Below, one piece after another: positions 9,401 through 16,141 of a stretch of DNA of 64,000 nucleotides. The notes beneath the pieces were generated by a model that was not told the DNA's origin, searched no databases, and worked only from the letters and a program-made list of their open reading frames with translations. The stretch comes from Spongiivirga sp046524175 (GTDB lineage: Bacteria > Bacteroidota > Bacteroidia > Flavobacteriales > Flavobacteriaceae). The DNA lies in the NCBI RefSeq assembly GCF_046524175.1, contig NZ_JBEFZF010000001.1, forward strand, positions 558,001 through 622,000. The letters run 5' to 3'. Position numbers and translations under genes: made by a program. The stretch's first letter is position 1; every line of letters starts with the position of its first letter.

Positions 9401-9819
9401 TCATAGGTACTCAGGTATAACACATTTTCCCAGACATCGAACACATATGCGGCGATTGTGATGACTCCAAATACTTTTAAAAGTGTTTGAATCCAGTTCC
9501 CGTAGTCTTCTTGATCCGATACAAAATTGCGTACAAAGACCCAGATAGATAATAATAAGATAAACGCCCAAATAAAGTCAATGATAAAAAAGGCCCAATA
9601 CGACCACATCATATTGTTGCCCTTAAGGAGGTCTTTGACAAAAGCACACTTAAGTTCATTTGTAAATTGCGGATGATCAATAAGCCCTGGAATACGGCAA
9701 AAACTTGCCGCTAATAAAATAAAAACGGTGAATGCTAGTAAAAACTTGAACCGTTTTTCGAACACCCAATTACGAGGTGCCTCGCTTACTTCTTTTAGTT
9801 TTTGAATACTTAGTTGCAT
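6484..9819 (-). CDS. Large multi-spanning membrane protein with C-terminal patatin-like phospholipase domain
   Basis: The 1111-residue protein has a long N-terminal half with roughly ten or more hydrophobic helices in clusters, broken by an acidic Glu/Asp-rich cytosolic stretch (EDMEEAEDHSFEEEAKK). The C-terminal 430 residues form a patatin domain. It has the oxyanion loop YGGGMKS (Gly about 685-687), the nucleophile elbow SGASGGTMG (Ser about 719) and the dyad Asp in FNDGGIYENSG (about 908). All catalytic elements of a Ser-Asp lipase are present. Patatins cleave acyl chains from membrane lipids, so membrane lipid remodelling is a reasonable role. It stands alone on the minus strand, with 369 bp upstream. 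The size and membrane half are unusual for patatins, which are mostly soluble or outer-membrane barrels. Confidence 0.88.
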   Translation of the reverse strand: MQLSIQKLKEVSEAPRNWVFEKRFKFLLAFTVFILLAASFCRIPGLIDHPQFTNELKCAFVKDLLKGNNMMWSYWAFFIIDFIWAFILLLSIWVFVRNFVSDQEDYGNWIQTLLKVFGVITIAAYVFDVWENVLYLSTYEYPKRIADIKTILYGVVILGWLLVAIKKYYKQYYPTILRFFKSAIYSLVIIMIIGVLLPKASQVNSIVVNLYMEPYNLGILLLVAAPIYAVMLAHYPTYFNIDKSRRKWYRAKWHWQLISTVFYKNDYDKHEKNAHIVEGSINFMLRILGILFYAALFYFVAFTSETNFHWPFATSVISVSMLLLGVYLLYYLREEKQQWLEKNVPLLKSRIPFYDGDFNDEHEDMEEAEDHSFEEEAKKRLADDLEKLEIAKTSLTKGEINNLKEIIPHIRVYGWVITITVVLTIAFIAYLLYQYITVDATINESLYTEWTAIISLVCIVLQTVSYIYYRTFRSIFRLVFFDKDRKTVVNAFYVMRVIEVDPEKEVQLTQAHLDAKEDQLNAFYNPNPFGAPKGILKLLNTLNIGIFSNNIFFLQATAVFGMFNSGFFLLLNLVDELPFYFNAALIILSALFLYYGMLVVITKNFIFYKFSKERYAVRNRQLFNFYLIMGFVLMLVLNVLTAKLPNKLFVLAPIDREEKRDELTLEDYTKTLKPTKTKYYIGAYGGGMKSNAWTMTVLDELYKKDDSFLEKAVVMSGASGGTMGITNWSAIMKEERDHPARTKMITDIATEHVLSMDLTHILGRDLVNYMFVPYFDKSGQDRSSKAMERYAKLADNEAAICSSKSYRGFWKEVYTANKNHYPVIISNSTNVRGNQGMAVSVGGVHSTETSPSLLYQNADNILELELYDDDTKKVEQKTISYYNAASTSNRFPLISPAAKIPTLGHFNDGGIYENSGLLSAFKLFRQINDQPGIADLDCLPERNVFISIVNDKNAYIKKTVQDWIKEGIRIKKINPNTELNAILNSVSSTEMMPIFIKTELERLDYLHQTIDFKTIYLPHQFNIQDIKDIYGLELISKKTNKPIYETLYKCVQNNDANIRKWRFPESKKTKKPIIEAPMSRVMAPQAYEFMQKMALDSTPAGKMIKEITQIK

Positions 9820-10188
9820 GCTTGGTTGGTTTATTTTGTGGTTGTGATAATAAGGGGAATTGTACTAATCGAAATGATGGCATTATTCATCTGAAAAATA
9901 GTTTGCACGCATTTTCCGATATACTACAGTCAGGGATAGATAAGTACAATAAGATATAGAATGCGTGCGATCAATTTTTTAATTCTCAATGAATTACGTT
10001 TTTTTTCGTTGAATTGAATGAATATTGAAAATAACATGATTTGAAAGTTTTCCCTTGACCGGAACTTTTGAAAGTATATATAAACAATTCAAGTATGGGG
10101 CTATTATCTAGTAAAAATCAGGGAAAACCCTTATAATATAATCAGTAGTACATCATAATTTTATGGACAACCATAAATCTGTTAAATC
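9820..10188. other. 369-bp divergent intergenic region between patatin and tube genes
   Basis: No convincing gene is seen here; the short plus-strand frame at 9777-9959 overlaps the patatin start and has no recognisable features. The region holds a 9-bp inverted repeat, GCACGCATT (9905-9913) and AATGCGTGC (9960-9968), with 46 bases between the arms, and a candidate promoter for the tube operon at 10040-10070. The last 115 bp would be the leader of the tube transcript. Confidence 0.5.
10040..10070 (+). promoter_or_regulatory. Candidate Bacteroidota promoter of the tube/effector operon
   Basis: TTTG (10040-10043), 19 bases, then AACTTTTG (10063-10070) matches the -33 TTTG and -7 TAnnTTTG layout with one mismatch in the TA. 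The start of transcription would be about 10077, leaving a leader of about 110 nt before the first tube gene. This is a sequence match only. Confidence 0.35.
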
Positions 10189-10620
10189 ATGAATCAGTTG
10201 CCATGTGTAAATTTTCATTTCAAAGTAGATTGGGGGGGTACCCGTATTGGATTTACTGAAGTGTCCGGACTCGATTTTGAGACGAATCCTATTGAATATA
10301 GAGAGGGTAGTGACCCGATTTATCATCCTCGTAAAATCCCCGGACTTCAAAAGTTCTCAAATATTATCCTTAAACGAGGGATTTTAAATGGTGATAACGA
10401 ATTTTTCGATTGGTATCGAACGATTCAACTAAATACGGTTGAAAGGAGAGATGTCACCATTTCATTGCTAAACGAGCAACATGAACCCAAAGTGATTTGG
10501 AAACTACGGTCTGCTTGGCCAGTACGACTTGAATCACCCTTGCTCAACAGTACCAACTGCGAAGTTGCAATTGAGACCTTAGAAATTGCTCATGAAGGAA
10601 TTACCATCGAACACGTTTAG
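10189..10620 (+). CDS. Contractile-injection-system tube protein (T4 gp19 family), first copy
   Basis: The 143-residue protein has the typical CIS inner-tube sequence: a VNFHFKVDWGG first strand, then GFTEVSGLDFETNPIEYREG, the conserved PRKIPGLQKFSNIILKRGI segment, a short helix FFDWYRTI, the strand VTISLLNEQHEP and a final strand pair ending EIAHEGITIEHV. In extracellular CIS and phage tails, these proteins stack as hexameric rings to form the tube that carries cargo. Only one base separates it from the second tube gene. No sheath, baseplate, spike or AAA+ gene is in the window, which is unusual for this family. It may assemble with a system coded elsewhere or act alone with the large neighbour. 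Confidence 0.88.
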   Translation: MNQLPCVNFHFKVDWGGTRIGFTEVSGLDFETNPIEYREGSDPIYHPRKIPGLQKFSNIILKRGILNGDNEFFDWYRTIQLNTVERRDVTISLLNEQHEPKVIWKLRSAWPVRLESPLLNSTNCEVAIETLEIAHEGITIEHV

Positions 10621-10621
10621 A

Positions 10622-11086
10622 ATGTCAGATAACAATACATACCCGCCCTTAAACGTACATTTTACAGCAACCTTTCATACTAATAAGAGAGAAGAAGTTG
10701 AACCTTTTCAATCGATTAGTGGTTTGCAAGCAAAACTTGTAAAAGAAGAAGGCAAAAAACTGCCAGACACGGTATTCGAAAACCTGATTTTAAGGCGGGG
10801 GTATAATCCCAATTCCAAACTAGTTGCTTGGTGTATGAATGCTATTAACAACAAGTTATTTCAGGCAAAAGACATCACAATACAGTTATTAGATAGCCGG
10901 CATGAATTAATCAGTGCCTGGGCTGTTGAAAAAGCTATTCCGGTGGGTTGGGGTATTGAAGCATTACATGCTCAGGATCCTAAAGTGTTGATTGAGGTAA
11001 TTGAATTAAAATACCAACGTTTTCATGTATTGAATAGTAAAGGAAGTAATATCGCACCCACAAAAATTGACCAGCAACGAAAGTAG
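10622..11086 (+). CDS. Contractile-injection-system tube protein (T4 gp19 family), second copy
   Basis: The 154-residue protein starts at the ATG at 10622, one base after the first tube stop; an in-frame upstream start inside that gene is less likely. It shows the same fold order: NVHFTATFHTN, FQSISGLQAKLVKEEG, the FENLILRRGYNPN segment replacing the LKRG strand, a helix LVAWCMNAI, then DITIQLLDSRHELISAW and IEVIELKYQRFHVLN. It is more diverged, as the second tube or adaptor ring is in CIS loci. Bases 11005-11060, encoding its C-terminus, recur almost exactly at 13985-14040 beyond the large downstream gene. Confidence 0.82.
   Translation: MSDNNTYPPLNVHFTATFHTNKREEVEPFQSISGLQAKLVKEEGKKLPDTVFENLILRRGYNPNSKLVAWCMNAINNKLFQAKDITIQLLDSRHELISAWAVEKAIPVGWGIEALHAQDPKVLIEVIELKYQRFHVLNSKGSNIAPTKIDQQRK
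11005..11060 (+). repeat. 56-bp direct repeat, left copy (in tube gene 3' end)
   Basis: This stretch matches 13985-14040 at 54 of 56 bases, with differences at 11012 (T/C) and 11051 (A/G). The offset between copies is exactly 2980 bp. It encodes the tube C-terminal residues around KYQRFHVLNSKGSN. Confidence 0.9.
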
Positions 11087-11249
11087 AATGACTAAGATTA
11101 ATGTTGGTTACAATTGTCAAAAATTTAAGTTGGATTGATTTTTTTACACCATTTGTTTTCCGCTGGGCGACGTTATATTTCATGCTTTAAAAATTAGTTA
11201 CTATTTATTAATAATCCGATATAAATGATGCTGCTAAACCTTTATAGAT

Positions 11250-13904
11250 ATGTCTGAAACTGTTAAATTTCACCGTAGCCCCAACTTAACGCATAAAAGA
11301 GCTAGAGAAGAAGCGTATTATCGTGGCTGGACGCTAGCAACATCGAGCGATTTAGAACAAGCGCTTAATAACTTAAATTTTGAGCCTTTTGTTATCGGCT
11401 GGGTGAAAGAAGGGAAACTAGCGGTTCCATTGAAGACAAAATCAAGCACGCTTGATCAAGGAATTAATCTAGGAGCTATAGAATGGGAGATGGAAGCTCG
11501 AAATTCTTATAAGGAAGTTTATCCTTCTAAAGGTATTAACGAGGGCTTTTTTTATGTTGAAGGAAGACCACTGGATGAAAATGATAAACCCAATCCAGAT
11601 GACTATGTCACAGAAGAATATGTTGGCGGAGGTAAAAAAGTATACACCCCGGAAGAATGGTTAGAAGAATCTAGACGACGTGATATTTTGGCTGGGCCTT
11701 TTCCTGGGCAGGCACGAACATGGAACTACGATAAATTTAATGTGTTTTTTGATGGCTGGGAAACAGAAGAGCGTGCGTTATTAGAATCAGCTGCTAAGGC
11801 CCTATTAAAAAAAGAGGAGAAACCGTATGGGGAAAGGGACATCAAATTACTTTCATTGGAAATTAAGGTTGATCCGGTAAGGAGATTTCAATATGCACCT
11901 TTCTTATTAGAAGAATTATATACCGCTTTGGCTGCAACGCAACCTACAGCCTCGCAAGCTGCATACCAACGAAGGTTTAATTATTTTACGAGTAGCAAGA
12001 AGTGGTTATACGCGAACAAATTATTAGAAGATTGGAAGACACATACCAATGCTCCGGATGCAAAGATTTCAAAACTTACCGACGGTAGTTATAAACCTCC
12101 AACATTAAGTGTTTGGAAAGAGGTCATGCATAACAGACCCAGTAAGAAAGGGTTTGTAGCTATGGATATTACTCATATGTATTTTACACCAAAAGGAAGC
12201 GAGCTTGTGGCGAAACTATTTGCCCCGACCTATGTAAAGGAATTTTCGATGTTCGAGGATAAAATTAATCTTAAATCTGCAGGAGGCAATCTTCAAGAAA
12301 TACTAAAAGGTACTTTAGGAGTATCCGCATTTAGTTTAATGATGTTAGGAACAATACCCTTTATAAAGTTTAGAATAAGGGAAATAGCTAGAAATAAGCA
12401 AATAGCGAATGAAGCCGTAGCCTTTGGAGAAGATGCAGAAATAGCAAGATTACAACGAGAACTTGCGCAAGCCACTCAAGATTTGGTGTCCAGAGCGAAT
12501 GATATGACCTTTGAACCACTTCCGAATGTAGTTCCCAGCGTTGACAGAACAGTTGAAGCGACAAATCGGTTAAATGAAATTATAGGCGAGATAAACGGAC
12601 AAGCTGCTGAGGCAGTGAGCAGGGTGGCGACCAATCAAACAGCTAGAAACGGAGCTATCGAGTTTTTAGAAGAGTCCTATCATCTATATAATCAAGCCAA
12701 AGCAAAATTGGTAGAAGCGATAGGTGAAGCACTAGCAGAAACTTTTCCAAGAACAAATGCATTTAGATTAAATGTGTTAAAGGTACTTTCAAAATACGGA
12801 CTAGATTTCATAAAGTTAAGCGAAGCAATTTCTGTAGTTGGAATATTAATTACGGCAGGACAAGTTTTGGGCGAGGAGCTAAGTGATTTAATTAGTGGCT
12901 TAGAATATGGCAAAGCTTTGCGTGAAGCTTCAGAATGGAAAAACGATAATGTATCCAAATACTTAAATCCAGACAAAGTAATTTCTAACAAAGTTATGGA
13001 TGCGAGAAAGGTAGCTGTTTTGCATGAACTTATCCATTTTTCTATTTCAATTCCTGGCGAACGAGGCATTATTTCATTTGAATACCCAGAGTTGGCTACA
13101 GAATTTGGTAAGAAAAAAGGATTTCATGGTCAACAGTATTGGGATGTCAAATTTTTTAAAGTATATGATCAACCGTTTGAGCACGTGAAGAAAATGGCTG
13201 CTTCTCGAAACATGAGACTCGCTACAGAAGCTGAAGTATATGAAGCCTTATTTTATTTAAACTTGAATGGGCCTCGAGGTTATATTAGTAACGGTCAATT
13301 TGTATTACCGCTCACGATGATGTTTGCAGATCGAGGAAGAAGTATCCCGGCTGGCGTCAATAAAGGAATTACCGGCACCAATGATGGTTTTTATTACGTA
13401 GATATTAAGCCTGAACTTGGAGTTAATTATTCACCGATTGCCGCCTTACCAAACGACAGGAAACCAGATTATGAAAATGTTACGATTAAAAATGTGGCAT
13501 ATAATAGTTGCTTACAAAATACAGGTCCGAATAGTATAGGTTTAAACGTTCTACTCAATAACATTGCAACATGGAAGGTACTATATAAAAGTGAGTACAT
13601 TTCACAAGGAAAAATCAGGATTCAGCACCTCTCATCTGGGCAATATTTAATGGCTCTTTATGATTCTGATAATGTTCAACCCAATGTCGGATTGGGACGT
13701 CCCGTAAATGATCCTACTTTTATGCTAATGGGTAATTATGGTTTTTGGATCCTGGAAGAAATACCAAATGACGAGCGACATGTATATATTAAAACAGAGG
13801 CTGGATTGTATTTGGATTACCATGATATGCAAAAGGGATTGCAATTAGTATCAAAAGACCCCAATAGTACTAGTCAACGATGGGAACTAATGGTGTACGG
13901 GTAG
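11250..13904 (+). CDS. Large multidomain putative CIS cargo/effector: duplicated module, hydrophobic helices, HELIH motif and C-terminal beta-trefoil-like domain
   Basis: I do not recognise this 884-residue protein as a named family. It has no signal peptide. Two copies of a module are visible. Copy one is residues about 20-106 (RGWTLATSSDLEQAL, then KEGKLAVPL and GINEGFFYVEG). Copy two is about 645-720 (NMRLATEAEVYEAL, then NGQFVLPL and GTNDGFYYVDI). Between them lie a hydrophobic segment (about 355-374), a Glu/Gln/Ala-rich coiled-coil region (about 378-470), a second hydrophobic segment (about 526-541) and an HELIH sequence at 592-596 that fits the HExxH zinc-protease pattern. The last 100 residues (HLSSGQYLMAL, TEAGLYLDY, RWELMVYG) look like a ricin-type beta-trefoil, often sugar-binding. 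The layout suggests a toxin or receptor-binding cargo; that is inference. It lies 163 bp after the second tube gene. Confidence 0.6.
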   Translation: MSETVKFHRSPNLTHKRAREEAYYRGWTLATSSDLEQALNNLNFEPFVIGWVKEGKLAVPLKTKSSTLDQGINLGAIEWEMEARNSYKEVYPSKGINEGFFYVEGRPLDENDKPNPDDYVTEEYVGGGKKVYTPEEWLEESRRRDILAGPFPGQARTWNYDKFNVFFDGWETEERALLESAAKALLKKEEKPYGERDIKLLSLEIKVDPVRRFQYAPFLLEELYTALAATQPTASQAAYQRRFNYFTSSKKWLYANKLLEDWKTHTNAPDAKISKLTDGSYKPPTLSVWKEVMHNRPSKKGFVAMDITHMYFTPKGSELVAKLFAPTYVKEFSMFEDKINLKSAGGNLQEILKGTLGVSAFSLMMLGTIPFIKFRIREIARNKQIANEAVAFGEDAEIARLQRELAQATQDLVSRANDMTFEPLPNVVPSVDRTVEATNRLNEIIGEINGQAAEAVSRVATNQTARNGAIEFLEESYHLYNQAKAKLVEAIGEALAETFPRTNAFRLNVLKVLSKYGLDFIKLSEAISVVGILITAGQVLGEELSDLISGLEYGKALREASEWKNDNVSKYLNPDKVISNKVMDARKVAVLHELIHFSISIPGERGIISFEYPELATEFGKKKGFHGQQYWDVKFFKVYDQPFEHVKKMAASRNMRLATEAEVYEALFYLNLNGPRGYISNGQFVLPLTMMFADRGRSIPAGVNKGITGTNDGFYYVDIKPELGVNYSPIAALPNDRKPDYENVTIKNVAYNSCLQNTGPNSIGLNVLLNNIATWKVLYKSEYISQGKIRIQHLSSGQYLMALYDSDNVQPNVGLGRPVNDPTFMLMGNYGFWILEEIPNDERHVYIKTEAGLYLDYHDMQKGLQLVSKDPNSTSQRWELMVYG

Positions 13905-13961
13905 TAAAGGTAGGTTAAATCACTACCTAGGCTAAACAATAATCACACTTGTTTAAACCAC

Positions 13962-14057
13962 ATGCAATTGCAAGCGATGATCATATTAAAACACCAACGT
14001 TTTCATGTATTGAATAGTAAAGGAAGTAATGTCGCACCCATGAAAAGAGGGTTATGA
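13962..14057 (+). pseudogene. Remnant of a tube-gene 3' end downstream of the large effector gene
   Basis: An open stretch from ATG 13962 to TGA 14055-14057 encodes about 31 residues that end ILKHQRFHVLNSKGSNVAP plus MKRGL. This matches the second tube protein in the same reading frame (ELKYQRFHVLNSKGSNIAP). Only the C-terminal part is present; the rest of a tube gene is missing. It is best read as a broken duplicate left by recombination, not a working gene. Confidence 0.7.
13985..14040 (+). repeat. 56-bp direct repeat, right copy (in tube remnant)
   Basis: This copy is 54/56 identical to 11005-11060. Together the two copies bracket the complete 884-residue gene, so recombination between them would delete the gene while leaving the tube gene intact. 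Confidence 0.9.
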
Positions 14058-14114
14058 CAATCTTAATTGCACTATTAATCCGTTACTTAATAGGTCATTC
14101 TTTAGCTGTTCTTT

Positions 14115-14711
14115 TCAGAATATTTTGGCAATCCCCACTCCAAAAGTCACGTAGTTTAAATCCACCTCGGTTGTCATACTATTGATGGTTATATTTCTTA
14201 AAAGCGAATGATATCCTAATTGTGGGCGTAATTTCCAGTTATCGTTTAAGTTTAGTTGGAGCCCGGTCGAAACTTCCCACCCCAAGCCACGATCCGAATC
14301 GGCAATAATAGCTTCAATGATATTATTTTCAACTTCTATATGATTGTATACACCTCCTACTTTTATTAAATACGATAGCTTTCCAGAAGTTCCTAAAGGA
14401 TGAATAAACTGCAGGCCAAACGAATACCCTGTTTCATTAAAATCTGTGTCTCCTGTTCCAGCAAAGGAGTTATTGTCAGAATTAAAAACATTATACCCCC
14501 AACCTACGTAAGCTCCTAAATGTTCTATAAAATTGTAGCTAACCGTAAATTCAAGTCCAAACCCATTGTTGAGGGTAGCATCTCCTAAATCCTGTGTTGA
14601 GAAATTAGCACTTGGTCTTAGCGCTAAAGACCATTTCTCTTGGGCATACGCGTACGAAGCAGTAAAAAATAATACTGTAATGATCAGCAATTTCTTTCTT
14701 ACCTTTTTCAT
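14115..14711 (-). CDS. Outer-membrane beta-barrel protein
   Basis: The 198-residue protein has a clear signal peptide (LLIITVLFFTASYAYAQ) and then alternating amphipathic strands: WSLALRPSANF, GFGLEFTVSYNF, LGAYVGWGYNVF, GYSFGLQFIHPL, LSYLIKVGGVY, GWEVSTGLQLNL, WKLRPQLGYHSL and YVTFGVGIAKIF at the C-terminus, ending in Phe as outer-membrane barrels do. This is the eight-stranded OmpA/OmpW-like size class common in Bacteroidota. No specific ligand is indicated. It is on the opposite strand from the tube and large-protein genes, and I see no link beyond position. Confidence 0.8.
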   Translation of the reverse strand: MKKVRKKLLIITVLFFTASYAYAQEKWSLALRPSANFSTQDLGDATLNNGFGLEFTVSYNFIEHLGAYVGWGYNVFNSDNNSFAGTGDTDFNETGYSFGLQFIHPLGTSGKLSYLIKVGGVYNHIEVENNIIEAIIADSDRGLGWEVSTGLQLNLNDNWKLRPQLGYHSLLRNITINSMTTEVDLNYVTFGVGIAKIF

Positions 14712-15057
14712 ATTGAACAGATTTACAATGGTAATGCTAAAAGTAGGCTCGTACTTTGGTTTAGAAAATGATCTTAGTCAGCGTTGATTTGAATAATTGT
14801 AATGTGTTATCCTAAAACCCCTTTTGTTATTGCAAAATTGCACTTAAGTGGGGTAGCGTTTAACAGGAGTGATTATCGTATCATGATTTGTAAAAAGTGT
14901 TTTTAGTACCTTTTAGTATAGATTTAACGTTGCTCTCGCGGTCCTGAATACTATTCAATAAAAAAATGAATTATTTTCATGCCACCGATTAGTTTTTTTC
15001 ACCTGGATAAGCCATCATTCATTTCCTTGTAAATTAACTTCGCTTAAAAATCATCAC
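14712..15057. other. 346-bp divergent intergenic region
   Basis: This gap separates the beta-barrel gene from the LysR-methyltransferase gene. No coding frame of note is seen. TAACTTCG at 15035-15042 resembles a Bacteroidota -7 element but has no well-placed TTTG before it. The gap must hold promoters for both divergent genes and probably the LysR-type operator; I could not pick the operator with confidence. Confidence 0.4.
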
Positions 15058-16137
15058 GTGGGCCAAATAGAAATAAGACACCTAAAACTTATTATTGCCA
15101 TTGAAGAGGTTGGTACCCTAAAGGAGGCTGCAAAAAGACTATTTTTAACTCCATCTGCCTTAAGTCATCAGCTTAAAGAGTTGGAGTCGAGACTTAATAC
15201 ACGCATTTTTTATAGAGAAAAAGGCAAATTGCTGTTTACACCATCAGGAAAAGAATTGAGAGACGCTAGTAAGGACATCTTGAGTCGTCTTGATAAGGCT
15301 GATACGGTAATTCAAGAACTTAATCTAGAGCGATCCCAACGGTATATACATGGTTATTCAATGGAAGAAGCGAGCCGTTTGCAAGATCAAGCGAATTCAA
15401 TTGCTGAAATATTACACTATGACTCAAAATGGAACGAAGGTTCTACGATATTAGAAGCTGGTTGTGGTGTTGGGGCGCAAACAAGAACCATCGCTACTAT
15501 GAATCCTACCTGTAACTTTGTCTCCGTTGATATTTCAAAGTCCTCCTTAAAACTAGCCCGAGAGACCATTAACAAAAACAATATTAAAAATGTAGAAATA
15601 CAGTTAGCTGATATTTTTGAACTACCCTATGCTAACAATTACTTCGATCATATTTTTGTTTGTTTTATTCTGGAGCATCTTTCCAACCCATTAGCAGCGC
15701 TTAAAGAACTAAAAAGAGTACTAAAAAAAGACGGGACCATTACGGTGATTGAAGGAGATCACGGATCAACATTTTTTCATCCGGACAGTGACGACGCTAG
15801 AAAAGCAATTAACGCACAAGTAATATTACAAGCCGAAACAGGAGGGAATGCCAACATCGGTAGAGAACTATATCCACTTTTATCAACATCAGATTTTAGG
15901 TCTATTAAAGTGTCTCCGAGACAAGTGTATGTAGATGATTCGAAACCAGAACTTTTAGAAAGCTTCATAAAGAATACATTTACCGCTATGATTAAAGGCA
16001 TTTCTGAAGAAGTTGTATCTAAAAAACGTATGAACCAAATGAGTTTTGAAAAAGGAATCGCTGATTTATATAAAACTGCTGAGGGTGGTGGTACTTTTTC
16101 TTACACTTTTTTTAAGGCAGTAGGAGTTAAAAAATAG
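15058..16137 (+). CDS. LysR-type helix-turn-helix fused to SAM-dependent methyltransferase
   Basis: The 359-residue protein starts at GTG 15058; no ATG is available upstream in frame. Residues 1-64 are a LysR DNA-binding domain (IEIRHLKLIIAIEEVGTLKEAAKRL, then LTPSALSHQLKELE) and 65-95 a linker helix. Residues about 98-350 are a complete class I methyltransferase starting YIHGYSMEEASRLQDQA. It has motif I LEAGCGVGAQT (132-142), an acidic SVDIS after the second strand, and FDHIFVCFILEHL with LKELKRVLKKDG. The normal LysR effector-binding domain is absent. A DNA-binding protein that senses or uses SAM, or an enzyme that controls its own gene, is possible. It is coupled to the aldo/keto reductase 4 bp downstream. 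Confidence 0.88.
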   Translation: MGQIEIRHLKLIIAIEEVGTLKEAAKRLFLTPSALSHQLKELESRLNTRIFYREKGKLLFTPSGKELRDASKDILSRLDKADTVIQELNLERSQRYIHGYSMEEASRLQDQANSIAEILHYDSKWNEGSTILEAGCGVGAQTRTIATMNPTCNFVSVDISKSSLKLARETINKNNIKNVEIQLADIFELPYANNYFDHIFVCFILEHLSNPLAALKELKRVLKKDGTITVIEGDHGSTFFHPDSDDARKAINAQVILQAETGGNANIGRELYPLLSTSDFRSIKVSPRQVYVDDSKPELLESFIKNTFTAMIKGISEEVVSKKRMNQMSFEKGIADLYKTAEGGGTFSYTFFKAVGVKK

Positions 16138-16141
16138 CCCA

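Noticed and set aside
9777..9959. 60-residue plus-strand open frame over the patatin start
   Set aside because: It overlaps the start of a well-supported gene, has no family features and its sequence looks like antisense of the patatin N-terminus plus spacer.
9905..9968. 9-bp inverted repeat GCACGCATT/AATGCGTGC with a 46-nt gap
   Set aside because: The loop is too long for a clear terminator or operator, and no transposase or target duplication is present; kept only as a note in the intergenic entry.
10189..14057. Prophage or complete eCIS locus
   Set aside because: No sheath, baseplate, spike, AAA+, portal, terminase, lysis or integrase gene could be seen around the tube genes.
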